This document shows positions 11,115 through 22,003 of a stretch of 64,000 bases of DNA, in pieces. Both the position numbers and the translations under genes were made by a program. Origin of the DNA: Erythroxylum novogranatense (taxonomy: Eukaryota; Streptophyta; Magnoliopsida; Malpighiales; Erythroxylaceae); assembly GCA_029891385.1 (NCBI GenBank), contig CM057232.1, forward strand, positions 65,595,824 to 65,659,823, written 5' to 3'. Within the stretch, counting starts at the first letter, position 1; the number at the start of each line of letters is the position of its first letter. The notes under the pieces were generated by a model. The model was not told the DNA's origin, made no database searches, and was given only the letters and a program-made list of their open reading frames with translations.

Positions 11115-11575
11115 TGCCAAATTTTGGCTAAACTGTACGTTGCCGTTCGGATCCATAGGTTGACTGCTCTCTGTGATGAATCCGACGTGATGATACCTGC
11201 AAAACAAGGAAGGCACGTCGGGGGTTGTGTCCCGATTAGCCCCTCCGACGCTCAAGTCAGTTTTTGGTCAAGGTGGGATTGCTGTAAAAGCCAGAGAACT
11301 AGGTTTTTTATTGTGCGTACCTCAATTATGGGAGAATTATACCTTATATATGGTTGTATAGCTAGGTTTAGGTATTTACATAGACTTCTACCTCTGCATG
11401 GAAGGTTTTCTCATACTGATGGGCTGTGGAGAGCGTGGATCGGGCTTGGGCTTAGCATGGCAATTAGGTAGGAGATTGATCTTTGAAGAATGGACCGATC
11501 GGCCCACGAGTCGTTTTGACTGGGTCCAGGCCCAACATCGCCGACCCGACCAGGATTTATCAACGGCAGCTGCCA
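11115..11575 (-). mobile_element. 5' LTR of the Tat-lineage derivative (461 bp)
   Basis: On the minus strand the LTR starts TGGCAGCTGCC and ends AATTTGGCA next to the primer site. A TATATAAG box on the minus strand (11343-11350) suits a promoter. The right flank is Copia C1 gag, which it interrupts. The opposite LTR is not in the window, so the target duplication cannot be checked. Confidence 0.75.
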
Positions 11576-12530
11576 GGGGCTAGAAAGCAACCTTGCCCTA
11601 CAAAAAAAATGGAGAACAACTGATAATATGGTAATCTCGTGGCTTTTGAACTCTATGGCTATGGATTTAGCAACATCTTTTTTGGTCGTCACTACTGCTA
11701 GCGATCTATGCGAAGAGTTGGAGTCCAGGTATGGTGAGAGTAACGGACCTCATCTCTACCAATTAATGCAAGAAATAAATAACTTAAGGCACGGCAACGA
11801 ATCAGTGACGAGTTACTTCACAAAGTTAAAACGCCTTTGGGATGATTTAAGGTGTATAATGCCTTATAGAAGCTGTCCGTGTGAGGTTGGCAAACTCAAC
11901 AGTGTAGCGGAAGACAACACGAAACTGGTTCAATTTTTGATGGGACTTAGAGAAGAATATGGAAGCGTCGTAAGTCAGGTAATGTTAAATGATCCTCTAC
12001 CAACCGTAAATAAAGCACACTCCATGATCCTTACAGTTGAGAAATAGAAGAACATTGCTAGACTGTGCACAAATGAAGCGGGACCAATGAACATAGCTCT
12101 TGCGGCAAAACCCATAAACAACAAGAAGACAAAAACCAGAGAGGCTTTTTCGATAAACAGACGAGGAGGTTACGTGAGAAAAGAATATAAGTATTGTATT
12201 TATTGTCATGAGAAGGGGCACACGGTGGATACTTGTTTTAAACTCCATGGTGAGCCGGACTGGTTCAGGGAACTGAAGCACAAGCGAGCAAGGGAAAAAC
12301 ATGGATTTGCTAGAACAGTGGCTGAGAGCCCTATTGACATCGGACAAAGAAGCGTAAACAACAAAAGCACTGAGCAAGCATCACAGTTTTGTGTTTTAAG
12401 CCAACAAGTCCAGGAGCTGATGCGTCTGGTCAAGGGAAAAGGTATTGACGAAGCCCATCATATAGCTCTTAACAGTTACGTAGATACGCACTCCATCCAT
12501 AATGATAATGTTAGCTCTAAGTATGAATGA
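11576..12530 (+). pseudogene. Copia C1 gag, N-terminally interrupted
   Basis: This encodes the particle protein of a Ty1/copia element. The frame at 11628-12047 has the UBN2-type gag core (VISWLLNSMAMDLATSF; ESNGPHLYQLMQEINNL; SYFTKLKRLWDDL). After a stop at 12045-12047 (TAG) the frame continues at 12087-12530 with a CCHC zinc knuckle (CIYCHEKGHTVDTC, about 12195-12236). The first part of gag is missing because the Tat LTR interrupts it at 11575. The motif style suggests the Ale/Retrofit lineage; this assignment is tentative. Confidence 0.88.
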
Positions 12531-12905
12531 GTTTCATGGATAGTGGATTCGGGTGCATCAACGCACATGACCCACAACCAAAAGTTACCCAACCACATTA
12601 ATACCACATCCGACACTCTCCCAGTAATGTTACCTGACGGTTCCTTCAAATCCGCCACCAAAATTGGAAACATTGCACTTACCAACTCAATTCAATTAAA
12701 AGACGTCTTGTGCATCCCCACCTTCCACCACAACCTACTGACAGTGTGTAAACTTGCTAAAGACAACAACTTAGCTGTCATATTTATATCTAACAAAGTT
12801 ATCTTGCAGGACCCGACGACTGATTACATTATATCAAGCTGTGAAGAAATTGGGGGCATTTACAGACTCCAACCTCACCATTTCCTACCACCAAATTAAA
12901 AGAAA
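12531..12905 (+). pseudogene. Copia C1 protease
   Basis: The aspartic protease motif WIVDSGASTHMTHN is intact at about 12540-12580 (D-S-G-A). It is followed by the flap-side LPDGS and the C-terminal KDVLCIPTFHHNLLTVCKLA typical of copia proteases. A TGA at 12528-12530 separates it from gag, and a TAA at 12897-12899 ends it, so the polyprotein is broken on both sides although the active site survives. Confidence 0.88.
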
Positions 12906-13802
12906 GGTCCATCTTTACAATTCTATCTCAATGAACATTTTATTTGTAATGCTATTGATACTTTTAGTTTATGGCATTTTGACTCGGTCACATATCCTTT
13001 AAGGTTTTGGAACATTTAAATTTCCATCATTTTAAGCCACCAAATGACTTCTTTTGTGAAACGTGTCCCTTGGAAAAACAAATACGGAAACCATTCGACA
13101 AACATGTTATAACGGCCCAAAAACCTTTTGAGTTAATTCATATAGACCTTTGGGGCCCGTATGGAACAAAGGCCTTTGATGGATCCACATATTTTTTAAC
13201 CATTGTGGATGAGTTCAGTCGAGCCACTTGGACCTTCCTTTTAAACAGTAAAGCCCAAATCCACCATACAATCCGCCTCTTTATCTCCATGATTGAAACA
13301 CAATTCAACCAAATCATCCAAACAGTTCGAACCGATAATGGAACCGAGTTTGTTAACATTCCTAATCAACAATTATTCGAGACCAAGGGGATCATTCACC
13401 AAAAAACTTATCCTTACACTCCCCAAGAATTTGGAGTTGTAGAACATAAGCATAAACACGTACTTCAGATAACCTGAGCCCTTATGTTTAAAGTTAATTT
13501 ATCAAAAGAATTTTGGGGGGATGCGATCTTGACCGCCACCCACATTATAAATCGCTTACCTACCAAAGTCTTATCCTGGGCAACATCCTATGAGAAATTA
13601 TACCTCAAATCTCCAAAATATGATCATCTTCGGACGTTTGGTTGTTTATGCTATGCCACGAATACAAAACCCCATAAAGAAAAATTAGAACCTAGGGCCC
13701 ACAAATGTCTACTACTTGGATACGCGACCGATAGAAAGGTTTATAAACTATTTGTCATCGATACACGAAAAATAATATTTAGTCGAGATGTCACCTTCCA
13801 TG
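12906..13802 (+). pseudogene. Copia C1 integrase, split by C2
   Basis: The N-terminal zinc region is worn: HLNFHHFKPPND, then CETCPLEKQ at about 13053-13080. The catalytic core shows all three expected acidic residues: HIDLWGPY, VRTDNGTEF and GVVEHKHKH. A TGA at about 13476 interrupts the frame, which resumes at 13484 with SKEFWGDAILTATHIINRLP and GYATDRKVYKLF. The reading frame at 13797 continues exactly at 36215 once C2 and one CCATG duplicate are removed from consideration, showing C2 inserted between integrase and RT. Confidence 0.9.
13798..13802. other. Left target-site duplication of C2 (CCATG)
   Basis: CCATG directly precedes the C2 LTR and is repeated at 36215-36219 directly after it. 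Five bases is the usual Ty1/copia duplication. Confidence 0.95.
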
Positions 13803-15227
13803 TGTTAGTAGTGTGCCCTAGGCCAATGAATAGTTGTGATTCATGTATTAACATTATGACTTGTTAATAATATATTATGAGGTATTCCTTTCATATATGC
13901 ATGTATTTCGTTTATATAATGTGATTTACATTCTATGAATGGTTTTAGACTTATGTCATCAAGTATGTGACTTGATAGTAAAACCATAAGCGTTATAAGA
14001 TTATTCTAGACTGTCCCTGGTCGATCATTATTAGTGGAACAATAATGAATTAAGGCTAGTATGTATTCTTGTTGATGATCACGTTTTACTGATCATGGAT
14101 ATGAGATATTAAATCAAAAACATAGATATATGTTAGAGAACATATATTGGACTGACCCACATAAAGAATACTACATGGTTTCATGTCATTAGTGATTCTT
14201 AATATGGTTTGACTTTAGTCCTTTGACCTGAAGTCATCATGGTTCCCTACATGAGAAATTTGGTGTTTTGATATTAGACAAAGTTATTCTTAACCGAATA
14301 ACAAGTAGTCTTATGTTGGACATCAAATGAATCATGCGGAGGGATGTGAATGACGTAGATGGGATTTGTACCTCTCTTAAATGAGAGAGATATCATTTGG
14401 GCCTCTTGACAAGTGTGACTGAAGAAATGCATGGTCGTGCTCAAATGAATTGATCAGGAGTCATCAATGTCATTTGTTATAATCAGTCAACTTAGGGATC
14501 AAGAAACTATGATTAATCAAAGGTTGACATGTACCATGCCTTGTGATTAATCTTGATATCGTGTTACAAAAGGACTGAGCTTATAACCATGGTTACAGGT
14601 TAAATCAGATTATCGATCCTCAATTGATTTGGGTAGTCATAATGTCTTGCTAGAGGCCACTTATGACTTATAGGCCTTGAAGTGTGATAAAGTCCATTGC
14701 CAACATCAAATGAGCCTATAGGGTCGCACATAAAGAGTGATGTGATCTGGGCTTATTCTCTTAGACCTAATTTATTAGGTATTGAATAAATATATATAGA
14801 TATATTTATTGGGCTAGATTGAATTAAGTTGTCAGGCTTTTATTATATGAGATATAATGGGCCAAAACTTGTTGGGGCCTCAATGGGATTAGGATTTCTT
14901 TATAAATAGAGAAGCTTAGGTCTCATTAGATAGAAGACACAATTGTCACGAACCCTAGCCACCATCCGAGAGAAAAATCGTGCGGCATTCGGAAAGAGTT
15001 TCAGGACGTGCTAGCACACCACAGCCGCGACCCGGATCGTACATACTCGTGTGGATACCGGTAGAGGACATTCGCATTTGCAGTGTCTTGGAATCCGAAA
15101 AAGAAGCAACCTATCCACGACAATAAGGTATTTTCATACATCCTTGGTATTTTCGATTATACATCATGTTGTTGTATGGTCTTTTCTGCAGTGTATTATG
15201 AATACTCAGACCGTACGCGATCCAACA
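13803..15227 (+). mobile_element. 5' LTR of Copia C2 (1425 bp)
   Basis: The LTR starts TGTTAGTAGTG and ends GATCCAACA directly before the primer site. A TATAAATA box lies at 14901-14908. It matches 31947-36214 once the nested insertion there is discounted. Relative to the 3' copy it has an extra ~53 bp between two CTTGG repeats near 15090-15150, consistent with a slippage deletion in the other copy. Confidence 0.95.
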
Positions 15228-15228
15228 G

Positions 15229-15240
15229 TGGTATCAGAGC
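15229..15240 (+). other. Primer binding site of C2
   Basis: TGGTATCAGAGC, complementary to the 3' end of initiator methionine tRNA, lies one base after the LTR. Confidence 0.95.
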
Positions 15241-16597
15241 CAGGTTCTTTTGTATAATCGATAATATCGTGTTTTGATTACATGTGTTTCTGGTTTGGAT
15301 TACGTAGAGGCGAAAATATGCATGTTTTGATTACATGTGCTCATGACTTTGGATGCATAATCTGAATGTGATTTATTTTCATGCATGTTGTTTTGGTTTG
15401 TTGATTATCTTGATGCGATGTGAATATATGAAAAGCATGATGTGTTTCGGCCATGGAATTTGATTGCATTGAGATGTATTTCAGTTATGGCTTGTTTCGA
15501 AAGAGAATAAGTTCGGGCATGAGATGCTTATATCATGGTTGTTTCGACCAAAATGGGTTTCGGCCATGACATATGATGATGACCAAAACTTCGTTCAAGG
15601 TGACGGCTAGGGTTATGGCCGAATATGCATAGGTGGTGGCTGCTAGGGTTTCTACCATGTAAGACATGGATTTGGAATAGGAAACCACAAGTATTCATGT
15701 TGAACAAGGATACTAGGAGGGCAACCGATCTTCATATGTGATATGATTTCGGGAAAACCTAGATTCCTTATTAGATAAGGATTCTAAAAGACCAAGAATT
15801 GGAAACCACGAAAGTCTCCATATTTGATGTGGAATCGGGATTTTGAGAACTTTCTTGTTAATAAACCGTGGCTAAAATTTTGCAAGGGGCGGCTTCCCCT
15901 TGACCCCCGCCCGCTAACCTGCTAGCGGGGCCGTCGTGTTCGTTACGCGTGTTAGTTCGTTGCGTGTTATATATTCTGGGTAGTTTTACATGTGTTTATT
16001 TATATTATTTGAATATTTGTATTCATGTGTAAATTACTATTCTATGCTTCTAATATATATATACTCAAGTATGTTGTAGTATAGGATTAGAACTAGCATA
16101 GCACAAACACCCTTGCTAATAGGATTAGTAACCTTCATAATGTACTAAGAACAACCCTCATGATAATATTAATTTTATATGCCTTCCATAAAACTTTACC
16201 CATGTTTTTCTCTTGCTTATCCTTATGTGGGTTTTTGCCAAAGCAAGGCATATGGGGATCATCTAGGGAAGACATTTGAATAATGGTGTTATTCATAGGT
16301 AAAGTATGGTTAAACTTGACTAAGCTATCAAAACGGTTTTGGGCTTAGGGCATAAGATTGGGTTTTTACATAAGATGTATTTTAGTATAAATCCATCAAG
16401 AGTTACATGTGATGTAATTAAAAAGAGTTTTCTACCTAAATAACTAAGTCTTGAGTGTTAAGCCAAAGCTTTCTTAGGACTTAGTGAAATATGGATCTTG
16501 TTTCTCCCATTTTTCAATTGAGGGTTATTTATTTGAGTGGGAGCTAATACCTCTTAATAAAAAGAATGTTGACCCTTATTGCATAATTTTGTAGATT
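15241..16597 (+). other. Untranslated leader of C2
   Basis: There is no convincing reading frame. A GC-rich hairpin (CCCGCTA...TAGCGGG, 15910-15929) stands out in otherwise AT-rich sequence and could be an RNA structural element such as part of a packaging or dimerisation signal. That function is a guess. Confidence 0.6.
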
Positions 16598-17922
16598 ATG
16601 GCTACTCCATCCACCAACCTTTCCATGCAATCTATCCTAGAGAAAGAAAAGCTTAATGGAACAAATTTCCTAGATTGGTATAGGAACTTGAGAATTGTTC
16701 TCAAGCAAGAAAGAAAGCTTTATGTCTTAGAAGAGCCCATCCCTGAGGAACCACCAGCAAATGCATCTAAGGCTCAAAAGGATGCGTACACGAAGCATAT
16801 CAATGACTCTATGGATGTGTCATGCCTTATGTTAGGCGCCATGATCTTTGACCTTCAGAAGGATTTAGAGGAAATGGAAGCCTATGACATGATTGCTCAA
16901 CTGAAAACTATGTTTCAAGAGCAAGCACGCCAAGAGAGGTTTAGAACCACTAAGGCATTGAATTTATGTAAGATGACTCCTGGCACATCCGTGAGTGCTC
17001 ATGTTCTCAAGATGAAGAGTTACATTCATCATCTTGAGAAATTAGGTGTACCTATTAGTCAAGAATTGACAACTGATCTTATTCTATCATCTTTGACTGA
17101 TGAATATGATCAGTTTATTCTTAACTACAACATGCATAATATGGAGAAGTCCATTGATGAATTGCATGGGATGCTGAAAACTGCTGAAGAGAACTTAAAG
17201 GGAAAGGTTAAGACCACCAATGAAGTTCTTGTGGTTCAAAAGGGAAAGGTTTTCAAGAAGAAGGGTACAACGAAGGGCAAAGGTAAAGTACCTAAGTCCA
17301 AGCCCAAGCCCAAACCCAAAACTAAGACTAAGGCACCCAAGGAGGGAGTTTGCTTTCACTGCAATGAACCTGGTCATTGGAAAAGGAACTGCAAACTCTA
17401 TTTGGAAGAGCTGAAAGAAAAGAAGAATAGTGTGACTACTTCTTCAGGTATTTTTGTTATAGAAATTAATTTTACTCCTTCTGCATCTTGGGTATTAGAT
17501 ACCAGAGCTGCAACTCACATTTGTACTAATGTGCAGAGTCTAAGAAGGACTAGAAGATTGATGTCTGGTGATATCGACCTGCGCATGGGAAATGGAACAA
17601 GAGTTGCTGCTTTATCCGTGGGGACTTATGATCTTATTTTGCCTACTGGGCTCATTTTGGAACTCAAGAATTGTTATTATGTACCTACTATGAGTAGGAA
17701 CATTATTTCTTTTGCTTGTTTAGAGAATGATGGATTTAAATTTTCTATTGCGAATAGAAGTATTTCCATTTATAAGAATGACATTTTATATGGCATTGCG
17801 TGTCAATTAAATGGCATTTATACTCTAGACACTGAGTTTGTTACAAAATGAGCCCATCTATAACATAAATACCAAGAAGTTTAAATCTAACGATTTGAAC
17901 CCAACCTATCTCTAGCATTGTC
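16598..17922 (+). pseudogene. Copia C2 gag-protease
   Basis: One 417-residue frame carries gag and most of protease. Gag starts MATPSTNLSMQSILEKEKL with the usual KLNGTNFLDWYRNLR block. A lysine/proline-rich segment (about residues 215-245) precedes a CCHC knuckle (CFHCNEPGHWKRNC, about residue 250). In protease the active-site sequence is LDTRAATHIC instead of the expected D-T/S-G, so the catalytic loop is lost. The main frame ends at 17851. A shifted frame continues to the LARD A insertion at 17922 and has a TAG where tryptophan is expected just before the integrase zinc motif. Motifs resemble the Tork/Angela group. Confidence 0.92.
17918..17922. other. Left target-site duplication of LARD A (TTGTC)
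   Basis: TTGTC here and at 29286-29290 flank LARD A. The C2 integrase frame continues across the two points. Confidence 0.93.
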
Positions 17923-19794
17923 TTTAGCATCCCACTCCCGCAAGACCCAAACTCGATATCGTGGATGATATTCGAGCTCGTGCCTCATGAGGGTGGTACG
18001 CTAGAGCAGTCAAATCCATTCAAAAACTCAGTAAGATATTTTTTTACAACAATCGAGTGCGCGCATATCAGTAAACAATTTGGGCCCGCGATACGATACT
18101 ATTTTAGCAATCGTATTACAATACAATATTAATCAATTGGGGCCCTCTGCAATAAAAGTACTAATCTGCGGAAATACAAATTTACATATAGATCAGAATG
18201 ACTCAAATGCAGATGTGAAACTGATCTCGACTTCAAACTCTGACTCTCTTGTAGTAATCATACTCCCGTTTGTCTAACGGGGTACTCGTCGATCCCTGAA
18301 AAATATTTACAATGTTGGGTGAGTTTGCGAACTCAGTGAGAAACCATCATCGATAGTTCACTCAATTCATACATTACGCAAATTGCGTACAGCACATCAC
18401 AGTAACATTAAAAAAATCATATATATATATCAGTTGCAATTTCTCATGCCATCACATCACTCAGTAATAATCACCAATCAGATAACACAATTGTATGCTA
18501 TGCTTATGTGACTCCTTTCCAGTTTATTTCGATGTTGTGACCAGCGCTCGTTCGATGGCGATGATCGATCGAAGCGCGTCTAGGGAGTAGGAGAGCCCTC
18601 ATGCAGGATGCACTAACTCCCCTCGAGCTCGAGGCTCGGTTCAGTGACAGTATTCGAGCTCAAGGCTCTTTTCAGTATTAATGGCGACTTTGGTCACAAC
18701 GTTCGTTATCTGTTCATGCATTTATGTATAAAATGCATATGCCCAATAATTCGCAGTCATATGGCTATATAAGCCCATTTATTCCAATTTTCAGAATCAT
18801 GTATCAGTCACATCCAATTTGTCAAAAACAGGCATTTCAATCCTAATCATTCACATAATCATACAATTCACAATTGAAATCAGTTCACACAGGGCATTTA
18901 ACAATTAGAAATTGAGGAACCAACTAGGTTACTCACTGGTTGCTCCCGAAGCTAACGCCTGGAAGATCCAGCAACGTCTGGAAGTTGACATTCCAGTTAC
19001 TCCTCTATAACAAATAGCATACATGATATCAAAATTTGCACCATTAAGAGTGTTCAACAATGCACATGTATGAGATGTATTATGTACAATGCATGTTCAT
19101 GATAAATCTCGGGTATCGCTCTTTGATTCTTCTCAACATTATCCCATACCAAAATTCATTTAAGCATGACTAACACTTAGGTTTCTTCCTCTCTAGGACC
19201 ATTGAAATCACAATTCGTTTGTCAATGGCTTACTTTCAGACTTTCTGAAATACCCTTTCGGGTTTACTGTTCACATTCAATCAGGAGGCAAAACTTGTGA
19301 AATTTGAGCTCACTCTCTTCTAGAAAAGTGTTCCTCTATCTTGTATCTTTCCATCGCCTCTAATTTCACTCAATTCAGTTTAGTAATTTGGAAGATATGC
19401 CTCAAACATTTTCGGACTATTCTTCTCCAAAATAGTGTACTATATCTAACTTCCATCCAGAAAATGAACACCTTAAAAACTGGATCGAGATTCAGCTTCT
19501 TCATATGATTTGTAGCCCTATTACTCTAATTCACTAAAAATCAAGAATCACCTCAATTGGAATCCTATAGAACAAGATATCATTAAAATACTGAAATACA
19601 TTCAGTAAAATATCCAATTCATACTCCTTCCACTGCATTACCCTTACTTTGATTCAGTCAATCGTTTCCAATTTAATACCAAAGACCATAACTTTTGTGT
19701 AGAGATAAATAAATGTGTTAAAAATCAATGCTTTTAAAATCAGGTCATTTGGAGGTCTAGAGAAGAAGTTATGACCAAAAGAGTACAGCTTGTT

Positions 19795-19985
19795 TTTGCG
19801 TCTCGGTTTACAAATGCTGCTTTTATCGTCTACTTTCATGTATCTCTTTTATTTATGCCTTTCATTAAATGCGCTTTCATTCATACGCTTTCATTAAATG
19901 CCTTTCATCGTCTGCTTTCATTAAATCTGCTTTCATTCGTCTACTTTCATTCGTCTGCTTTTATGCGTCTCCTTTTCTGCTTCCA
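19795..19985. repeat. Short tandem island CTTTCATTCGTCTG, first copy
   Basis: Irregular repeats of GCTTTCATTCGTCTG and CTTTCATTAAATGC. The number and order of units differ from the copies at 20455-20655 and 27700-27950, so this is a fast-changing block inside an otherwise conserved LTR. Confidence 0.85.
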
Positions 19986-20454
19986 TAATGTTCCTCTATC
20001 TTGTATCTTTCCATCGCCTCTAATTTCACTCAATTTAGTTTAGTAATTTGGAAGATATGCCTCAAACATTTTCGGACTATTCCTCTCCAAAACAGTGTAC
20101 TATATCTAACTTCCATCCAGAAAATGAACACCTTAAAAACTGGATCGAGATTCAGCTTCTTCATATGATTTGTAGCCCTATTACTCTAATTCACTAAAAA
20201 TCAAGAATCACCTCAATTGGAATCCTATAGAACAAGATATCATTAAAATCTTTGAAATACATTCAAGAAAATATCCAATTCATACTCCTTCCACCGGTAC
20301 CCTTACTTTGATTCAGTCAATTGTTTCCAATTTAATACCAAAGACCATAACTTTTTGTGTAGAGATAAATAAATGTGTTAAGAATCCAATGCTTTTAAAA
20401 TCAGGTCATTTGGAGGTCTAGAGAAGAAGTTATGACCAAAAGAGTACAGCTTGT

Positions 20455-20655
20455 TTTTGCGTCTCAGTTTCTGCGTCTGCTTTTATGCGTCTACTTTCAT
20501 GCGTCTGCTTTCATTTGTCTGCTTTCATTCATCTGCTTTCATTCATCTGCTTTCATTAAATGCCTTTCGTAAATGCTTTTATCGTCTGCTTTCATTAAAT
20601 GCTTTCATTCGTCTACTTTCATTAAATGCCTTTTATAAATGCTCTTTTACTGCGT
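20455..20655. repeat. Short tandem island CTTTCATTCGTCTG, second copy
   Basis: This is the counterpart of the island at 19795-19985 in the second copy of the 660 bp duplication, with a different arrangement of units. Flanks (AAAAGAGTACAGCTTG and GCGTCCATAATGTCTCC) are conserved. Confidence 0.85.
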
Positions 20656-21990
20656 CCATAATGTCTCCACTTATAAGAAGCATAACTTTTGACTCAGATG
20701 TCCAAAATTTATGAACTTTATACCGTTGGAAAGATAAAAGAATTATATACAACTTTTAAGAAGGCAACTTTGCCAGAATCTACCTAAATTAGGTCCAAAT
20801 TTCCTCCCAAAGTTGGAACATGAATTTTCGTTCAACTCTCAACATCCTGCACCCAGTTCTCAACTTCGTGACAACTTTTGAGATTCTTAGATATAGAACT
20901 GAAATTCGATGTCTTCATACTAATTGTAGCCATATATTCCTAGTTTAATCCGAATCAAGAATCATCTCGTTTGGACAACCACAAAAATATTATGGCTAAA
21001 ATGCTGAAACATACTCAGTGAGAAATTTTCCAGACTTTCTAATTTTCAACACTTTACGTCACCAAATACCAAAAGTTTTCTCAAAAATTAATTTAACACT
21101 ATAACTGAATTTATTTCTCCCCAACTACCCAGTATTTAAGAACAAACACATAAAGTACATTTTCTATGCAAATGACAGTAATTTATCAACTTTATTTCAC
21201 AAATCCCTGACTGCAAGGGATTTCTCTAACACTTACCTGCTGAAAACTCCAAAATCTACAAGCCCTAATCTCCACCAAAATTTTGGTACTTCACTGAGTG
21301 AAATGATCAACTTCTGGTTTTTCCTTAAAGTAGATGATACAAATGGCAAAGTAAGGTTGGTGAAAGAAAGGAAGAACACAGAAGTCCCTGAGAAGATATT
21401 TTGATGGAAAACTCTGTGTTTCGAAGAGAGAAGTTTTAGAAAGATGAGAATAAAGAAGAGACTTAGACAAGACTTAACCTGTCAACTCTCAAGGAATAGT
21501 GACCTACTCCTAGCTAGAGTACAAGGTCTAAGTGACACATGTTACTTTTTTAATACCCAAGTTCCAACTTAGTTTCTTTTGAACTAACTCCATTTAGTTC
21601 CTCTCTTACCAATACAACAATCATCTTTACAACCCAACTATCTCCAAATCTTTATTTAATTTATTTCTTGTTCCCTACTATAAATATATCTTCCTCAATA
21701 CTCCATAACTTCACCAACATATACAAATACAATAATTCCACCAAAATTCAAAATATCAAGATTTCACTAACTCATAAAATTTTCAATGTAATAACATTCA
21801 AGATTCTCAAATCATTTCAATTATACCTATAATTATTCATGAATGCATGTACAATTATTTTCATGTGGAAATATATTCACTATTTATGTGTAAGTGTATG
21901 ACATATCATGCATGAACATGGAAGTGCATCTCTAACTCCCATTACTCACATTAACCATCCTACCCTTCCCTCTAGTAATGAGATGTTACA

Positions 21991-22003
21991 ATTCTCCCCT
22001 CCT
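21991..22003 (-). other. Polypurine tract of LARD A
   Basis: AGGAGGGGAGAAT on the minus strand directly precedes the 3' LTR. It is identical to that of LARD B at 51947-51959. Confidence 0.9.

Larger units (their letters stand above)
19330..20655. repeat. 660 bp tandem duplication within the LARD A 3' LTR
   Basis: The segment starting GTTCCTCTATCTTGTATC at 19330 restarts at 19990. Both copies run through the CTTTCATTCGTCTG repeats; the first is joined to the second at CCATAATG. The right LTR has only one copy (from 27230), so the duplication arose after insertion or in one template end. Confidence 0.93.
19005..21236 (-). other. Candidate intron in the LARD A 3' LTR
   Basis: On the minus strand a donor CAG|GTAAGTG at 21236 and an acceptor TTGTTATAG at 19005 bracket the repeat-rich part of the LTR. 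The same signals occur in the other LTR (28532 to 26906) and in LARD B. Splicing is not shown by the sequence. Confidence 0.4.
17923..21990 (-). mobile_element. 3' LTR of LARD A (4068 bp)
   Basis: This is the left LTR of the reversed element. Its outer end reads TTTAGCATCCC where TGTAGCATCCC is expected, so the terminal dinucleotide has been mutated after insertion. Its inner end is GAGATGTTACA at 21990. It is longer than its partner mainly because of a 660 bp tandem duplication (19330-20655). Confidence 0.92.
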
